A stretch of 64,000 bases of DNA. Origin: Lactifluus volemus (lineage: Eukaryota > Basidiomycota > Agaricomycetes > Russulales > Russulaceae). This document shows positions 58,169 through 64,000 of the stretch, in pieces. A program made the translations under genes and the position numbers. The notes below the pieces were generated by a model, which searched no databases, was not told the DNA's origin, and saw only the letters and a list, made by a program, of their open reading frames with translations. Each line of letters opens with the position of its first letter. Positions within the stretch are counted from its first letter, which is position 1. Location of the stretch: contig WTXI01000106.1 of the NCBI GenBank assembly GCA_022376515.1, positions 54,366 through 118,365 on the forward strand. The letters run 5' to 3'.

Positions 58169-61100
58169 ATGGCAGAAATGGTCACGGAGGAAGCGAAATT
58201 GTTGGCTGAAGCCCTCAGCACTGTCAAGATACAGGTTCAACAGATGAAAAGACACCTCGTATGTCTCCCGATCACTACCCTCACGCTTCCACCTCATCCG
58301 GGCCGTGCGATGATAATTGCTGACTATTTTGTAGGAGCTAGACCAGCTGATGGATGCCCTTAAGAGCGCGAGCCTCATGCTCGCTGAGTTGCGGACATCC
58401 TCGCTCTCCCCGAAGCAGTATTATGAACTTTGTGAGTTGTCGATGCCCAACCGTAATGAATAGCCCATTCACACCACCGCAGACATGGCCGTATTTGATG
58501 CCCTTCGATATCTTTCCAACTACCTCTATGATGCACACACAACAGGTCGCCACCACCTTGCCGATCTCTACGAGCTCGTCCAATACGCAGGAAATATTGT
58601 CCCGCGATTGTACCTCATGATCACTGTTGGCTCAGTCTACATGTCTGTTCTTGAAGCGCCCGTCAAAGAAATAATGAAAGATATGATGGAAATGTCGCGC
58701 GGCGTTCTCCATCCTATTCGCGGCCTCTTCCTACGGCACTACCTGAGCGGCCAGACACGCGACCACTTACCCATAGGTTCAGACACTGGGTTCTCATGTT
58801 TAGCTCATCTCTGCCGTAACTGAATTTCTGACTGTCCCTCAATACAGGCCCGCAGGGAATCTGCAAGATTCAATTGCTTTCGAGCTTACTAATTTCATTG
58901 AAATGAATAAACTCTGGGTGCGTCTCCAGCACCAGGGTCATTCGCGCGACCGCGAGAAGCGTGAGCTTGAGCGCAAGGATCTTCGCATTTTGGTCGGCAC
59001 GAATTTGGTTCGCCTCTCTCAACTAGACGGCGTTGATCTCGAGTTCTATCAAACTAGCATCCTCCCCGCCATCCTGGAGCAGGTTGTCCAATGTAAGGAT
59101 GTTATTGCCCAGGAATACCTTATGGAAGTTGTAATCCAAGTATGATTTTCTCTATTCTCCCTTTAATCTGCTGACTAGGTACCCGCGAAGGTGTTCACTG
59201 ATGAATTCCACTTGCACACTCTTGGCCCATTCCTGTCCGCAACGGCACAACTACAACCCAAGGTCAATATTAAGCAAATAGTCATCGCACTTATCGACCG
59301 CTTGGCTGCATATGCTGCGCGTGAAGCTGAAAATGAGGATGCTGAAGAAACAAAACGACAAGAGGAAGCTGCAGCGCGGCGCCTTGCCGAGCGCGTCAAA
59401 GCACGGCGCGAGCGAGCACGTGCAAATGGGTCTGCGAGTTCTGTGGGCGAGTTCAAGACCGAAGCTGCATGGGGGGAAACAACTTCACTAGTACCTACTG
59501 AAGAGAAGCGGGGAGCCGCTGATGATGCGGAAGGTGAGAATGTAGAAAAGGGGAAAGAGAAGGAAGGCGAGACTGTACGCAAGTTTCGAGGCGTACCAGA
59601 GAATGTCAAATTGTTCGAGGTATTTTGGGAACAAGTCGTCAATCTCATCAAGGTATGCACCTATGCCGTGATTTGGTGGGTTCTTACCATCCGCGCAGGC
59701 TCGACCCGACTTATCAATCCAAGACGTCACGGCTTTGCTCGTATCGCTTACCAACCTATCGCTGAGCTGCTATCCCGATCGCCTCGAATACGTCGATAAG
59801 GTCCTTGGTTTTTCACGCGATAAGATTAAGGAATTTGCGGACAAGTCCGTGGACTATTTAGTTTAATCGTTAGTTAAATTTACCTTCTTCGCAACAGCCC
59901 GGACCTTCACAGCCAACAAACAACATCACACCTCGCCAACCTCCTGCTCGCACCAATTAACTCGTATCAATCCGTGCTCACCCTCCTTGCGCTTCCAAAT
60001 TACGTCCCTCTTCTCTCGGTACAGCCCTATGTCACTCGCCGTATGCTCGCCCATGCAATAGTCTCCAGCGTCCTCAAGAATGAAACCGTCGTTGAAGATC
60101 CTGAAGATGTACATGGAATCCTTGAGCTTTGTCAGGTTCTGATCCGCGAACAGCCTGACGCTGCTCCGCTACCCCCAGGAACTGGGGGACGTCGCGGGCC
60201 GTTTGGTGCCAGTGAACGGGAGGATGTTGCGGAGGAACAGGGTTGGATCGCAAGGATGGTACACCTATTCCGATCAGAGTCCTTAGGCACACAATTTGAG
60301 GTGAGATTCGCTTCTTAGTTGAACCTGTCGGACCCGTAACGTATGTACCAAGCTCCTGCAAACGGCACGGCGGCACCTTGAGGCTGGTGGAGACCGCATG
60401 CGTTTTACGTTTCCTGCTGTTATCACATCTGCAATCAAGCTATGCCGAAGGTACAAGAGCCGTGAACATCTTGAAGACGACTGGGCTTCCAGGGTCGAGA
60501 CTATTCTCAAATTCGTTCGACAACTCACTTCGATTCTCGCCACGCAAGTCGATGCTCCAACCATTGCGCTCCGACTCTTCCTTCTTGCGGCCCAAATTGC
60601 CGATGAATGTGGATTCGAGGACCTCGCGTACGACCTGTACGTTGAGGCATTCACCGTCTATGAGGAGGGCATTTCAGAGTCCCGCGCCCAGCTGCAAGCA
60701 ATCACGCTTGTGATTTGCACGTTGCAGGGAGCCCGGGTCTTCGGGACCGATAATTACGACACACTTATCACGAAGGCTGCCCTTCATGGCGCCAAATTAC
60801 TGAAGAAACCACATCAAGCAAGTGCAGTACATTTGGCGAGTCATATGTGGTGGCAAGAAGCGTCTGCGTCCGTGCCAGAGAGGGCGGATCTGGCGACTAC
60901 AGCTGGACCTGAGAAATCTCCAACATTGTCACTGACAAAGGATGGGGAAGACGGAGCAGATGCGCCGAAGGCGGTGAGACGGCTGATATCTGCAACGGTG
61001 CTGCTAGCTTATAGATGTTGCAGTATCCCCACCAAGACAGCAAGCGCGTTCTCGAATGTCTCCAAAAGTCGCTTCGTATAGCCAACTCCGCAACGGAAGA

Positions 61101-61470
61101 GATTGTTACTATCCAGCTCTATGTTGACACCCTCGATCAATACCTGTTTTTCCTGGATCGCGGTGCAACTGCTGTACGTACCGGCTATCGGATTCCTCGC
61201 CCTCCACGCTGACGCTCTTGCCCTCAGGTGATGCCAAAGTTTGTTAATTCGCTTGTAGAACTGATCACAGCTTCGATCGACAATGTCAGCACGCCTGATG
61301 TCCATCCTAGCCAGCGTGCGCCCGCCGGCCTGTTAGAAGGTGTCCAAACGCCAGACATGATCACGCGGCACTTCCGTAACACCCTGTTATATATCCAAGC
61401 AAAGAAAGTAGCCGCCGAGGGTACGCCAGGCACTCGCTGGGACGATGTTGATATCGTGGCGCGTTATTGA
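58169..61470 (+). CDS. VPS35: Vps35, retromer core subunit, 10 exons, 940 aa
   Basis: Vps35 is the scaffold of retromer, which returns sorting receptors from endosomes to the Golgi. Exons: 58169-58258, 58335-58431, 58483-58789, 58848-59139, 59179-59652, 59699-59844, 59898-60300, 60353-60973, 61024-61173, 61228-61470; total 2823 nt. The N-terminus has the family hallmarks [35 protein letters not shown] and [14 protein letters not shown], the last containing the PRLYL motif that binds Vps26. The rest is an alpha-solenoid with an extra charged, low-complexity insert (about residues 310-395) rich in Glu, Arg and Ala. The C-terminal part, including [18 protein letters not shown] and [13 protein letters not shown], binds Vps29 in homologues. 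One intron is only 39 nt. Length is typical once the insert is allowed for. Confidence 0.95.
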
Positions 61471-62280
61471 AGATGGGACTTGGCGCACGATGATCTGCTG
61501 CTCGAGGGGTTTGAACGTGTGCCACGATAGGAGCCTGAGATGCAGTGTTTTTGTGTCATCTCGTCTTGCTTACCGTCATATAATTCTTTGACTTCTCTAA
61601 TTTGGCTGCTCATCATCTGCCGGCGGAGTATGATTTTGTTCCCCGCGTCCGATCTAGCCTACTATCCCAATCATCTGAGCAGGGACCATGCCCACATCAA
61701 GAGATGCGTCAATTTAAGCCTCTCGTAAGGTGGTACTGTACAAACCGTAGTCCAACAGATGTATGATCGGTGTTTCCCCCCCTCCCCCACACAGCTTACC
61801 CCTTTCCGTAACCAAGAGCACCGCCGGCGACATTAGTCCCATATTTCCTCTGCAGCGTGGGTTCGTCCCAAGGAATCTTGACCCGCTGTTTGGATTCCCA
61901 GTCATCAGATGCAGTGCTAGAATTTTTCAATCACCGCGAACTGAGCCAGCAGATGTGACTGGTAGTTGGGAACACTTTTCATATCATCCCGCTGATGAGG
62001 CTACCCAATTTGAGCAGCGGGCCATCCGCCACTGTCCTGATAGCTGGCGCAACGCTACTATCACGGCAGGCTCGAACACGCCCATCCATTCTTTGAGATG
62101 TGGAACGTGCCAGTGCCAGTGCTTCATGATGTGATAGACCAGAGCCGACGTGCCAACGAGGCAACACTTCGAACAACTGATTGATAAAATTCAAAAGCGA
62201 TCCGGAAGAACAGCGCTACTAAGTATACTGATGGACCGGTGATCCTCCATGAAGATCCGTTCGGAGGCACGAGAAAACAA
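61471..62280. other. VPS35 3' flank, no gene seen
   Basis: No frame with convincing coding character and no repeat was recognised. It probably contains the VPS35 3' UTR and the end of any minus-strand gene to the right. Confidence 0.35.
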
Positions 62281-63212
62281 CTTTGATCTCGTCACCCCCC
62301 TCACCGTCGATCCAGCAGGTGGAAAGGCACCACACCCCTGGAGGAGCGGCATAAACCCGGGGGGCACTATAGAGGCGCGGCCCGGGAGATCCTCTTGCAC
62401 AAAACGACGAGATGGATCTCTTCACCCCCCTCGCCTTCGATCCAGCAGTCAGAAATCTGCCACCCCCGTTGAGGCGTCCGCATGAACTGGGGAGGGAAGG
62501 AACGCGTAGCTGCCACCCGAGAGCGGATTGTGAGGGATCTGGATATTCCGAGTCGATTGAGTTGAGGGGGAACTCCCGTCGCGGGAAATGTAAAGCACAC
62601 TTACTGTCACTGGCATCTGGCCACCACTTTCCCAAGTGGCAGCGGCAGCGTTCTGAGAATCCCCATTGGGGAGAGCGTAAGTATTTCTGGAGAAAACAGA
62701 AACGGGGTAGGTAATTGGCGTCCCCTGCTCCGACATTTCATTCGTTAGAACTATGCACTGGCATCGCGAGCTGGATACGTACAAATTCCACAATTTGAGG
62801 AAGGTCGGGAAGAAGGGGGTCGAGCTACATTTGAATATATTAGAAGTGTCTTTGACGCAACGCAGAACCTCACATGGAATCCGGGTCTGTGCAAGGAAGG
62901 ATTAGTTAAACGATTAACACACCCTGAGCGTGCGCTAGGGGTAGGTGGACAGGTTTGGATAATGGAGACGTAGTCTGGGGTTGCTCGTATGAGTTGTTGG
63001 ACATTTCAGCAGGACTCGATTTTCCTGAGATTTGGGAAGTGACTCCGCGACTGCTCTTTATATAGCAGATTCTCATAGGACTGGCATAGATCTTTTCTAG
63101 TAATAGCAGAAGGAAAATCTGGGACCATGAGACCGCCGAAGGACACCGAAAGGGTTCGTTTCGAGCTCTCTTCGCTTCGATCGTCTCTCCCGGCGTTATT
63201 ATTCCCTTTAGC
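62240..63212 (-). CDS. Possible unassigned gene
   Basis: On the minus strand a frame from 63212 reads MAKGNNNAGRDDRSEESSKR. Another near 63004 starts MSNNSYEQPQTTSPLSKP. Blocks at 62580-62740 read YPVSVFSRNTYALPNGDSQ with coding-like third positions. A donor GTAAGT and acceptor TCCAG (about 62600 and 62535) would join it to IPHNPLSGGSYAFLPSP. I could not connect all parts in frame and recognise no family. A duplicated stretch lies at its 3' end (62285 and 62415). Confidence 0.3.
62270..62490. repeat. Diverged tandem duplication of about 130 bp
   Basis: Sequences starting GATCTCGTCACCCCCCTCAC (62285) and GATCTCTTCACCCCCCTCGC (62415) are copies, with similarity extending about 40-50 bp further right. 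Read on the minus strand, both encode CWI(D/E)GEGG(D/E)EI, and the differences in that stretch fall at third codon positions. Confidence 0.55.
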
Positions 63213-63239
63213 CATGACCTTTTTTTGAGTGCGCATCAG

Positions 63240-64000
63240 GCATACTAATTGAAATGAAGTACGGTAAGGGAGTTAGCAGTTGTAGTTGTTCTCAATCCGG
63301 ACTCGTGACTCGTTAGTCAAGGCCCGATAATGGCAGCATACGCGTCTGGATGAGAGTCACTTGGTATCACAGACAAAGATCACGTTGAACGAGTTGACGC
63401 CAGCCTTAGGCACGAGGAGCAAATTAAATAAGCGAGGAGTGACCCCTAAGCTGCGTGGTACGTAAACCGCAGATACGGTACCAAGATAACAGCCAAGCCG
63501 GAATTACGATGGGTGCTTCGCCGGCTGAACGGTCTAACTATTGCAAGGAAGGTTATTGCAAGGAAGGGGTAGCTTGAATGTAAAGTGCGTGGTCAGTTCG
63601 GATCTCGTTGACATGCGAAAGTCTGTGGTCGTTGACCAGACCAGAAGAGTGGGCGACCAGCGTCAGCGTTGTCACGGTCCGGCAAGGTCGCAAGTGGCGG
63701 CCGAATTGCCTTGTGGCGGCACCATCTTCAAAAGCAAGCCATGACACGCGGCGCAGGGGTCTATCTTCAAGTTTTGCCACCGGTGGGGCCCCACGAGTGT
63801 AATAGTCACGGTTCAGACGTGCCCTGGCGCTTTAGTCACAGATTTTTTTTATCGGAAGGTCTGTTTACTCAGTACGACCTCACGCTGTGGCTTCTTCCAA
63901 CTCTTGAGAGTAACACTCGACAGGCAGGGAGCGGTAGCACCCAGCTCTTCCACTTTGCGTGGTGGTCTTCTGGCTGTTACTCTCGCCCACTCCAGCTTCA
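63240..64000. other. No gene recognised
   Basis: Only short frames occur here. A 12-bp direct repeat TTGCAAGGAAGG is adjacent at 63541 and 63554. The stretch may be promoter or intergenic sequence of a gene beyond the window. Confidence 0.35.

Noticed and set aside
63541..63565. Short direct repeat TTGCAAGGAAGG considered as an attachment site
   Set aside because: A 12-bp tandem repeat with no associated element or integrase in a fungal intergenic stretch.

Overview
The window looks like nuclear DNA of a filamentous basidiomycete, probably an Agaricomycete. The evidence is coding genes cut by many introns of about 40-75 nt with GT...AG ends, fungal-type RPB1, VPS27 and VPS35 proteins, Ty3/Gypsy elements with chromodomains, a Ty1/Copia element, a full-length Tad1/I-like LINE and hAT transposons. 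The species cannot be named from the sequence alone.

Positions 1-47,100 are a transposon graveyard with several insertion layers. An hAT-like non-autonomous element (201-3326) carries pieces of a host condensin gene. From about 3640 to 41356 lies an old Ty3/Gypsy relic, here called G2, opened by a solo LTR (family A), a full-length LINE (5398-11830), a solo LTR of family B, a nearly intact Copia element (13216-19081), a second Ty3/Gypsy element G1 (19092-40952) and an LTR-like element C (41357-44943). G1 still has both LTRs and a perfect 5-bp target duplication. It is itself interrupted by five family-A solo LTR insertions, an hAT transposon (27529-35304) and two MITE-like elements. The hAT transposon holds a family-B LTR, which holds a reversed family-B LTR, a family-A LTR and a 5'-truncated LINE. 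Target-site duplications allow the insertions to be ordered. A 1.6-kb foldback element (45215-46806) closes the repeat region.

Positions 47,200-61,500 are gene-rich. RPB1 (minus strand, 17 exons, 1751 aa) and VPS27 (plus, 6 exons, 703 aa) diverge from a 0.4-kb shared promoter. VPS35 (plus, 10 exons, 940 aa) follows after 1.65 kb that may hold an unassigned minus-strand gene. RPB1 makes the catalytic subunit of RNA polymerase II. VPS27 (ESCRT-0) and VPS35 (retromer core) both act on endosomes, sorting cargo to the vacuole and recycling it to the Golgi. The exon models of all three genes give lengths divisible by three.

The most unusual gene-level observation is in the RPB1 C-terminal domain: two tiny exons of 9 nt and 3 nt, each flanked by ordinary 54-75 nt introns, are needed to keep the heptad repeat in register. 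At the repeat level the main observations are dense arrays of perfect TGA(C/G)TCA sites in the family-A LTRs, a Cys/His-rich third ORF downstream of the chromodomain in G1, capture of condensin exons by an hAT-like element, and a tandem gag-like unit inside an LTR.

Positions 61,500-64,000 hold at most one weakly supported minus-strand gene.
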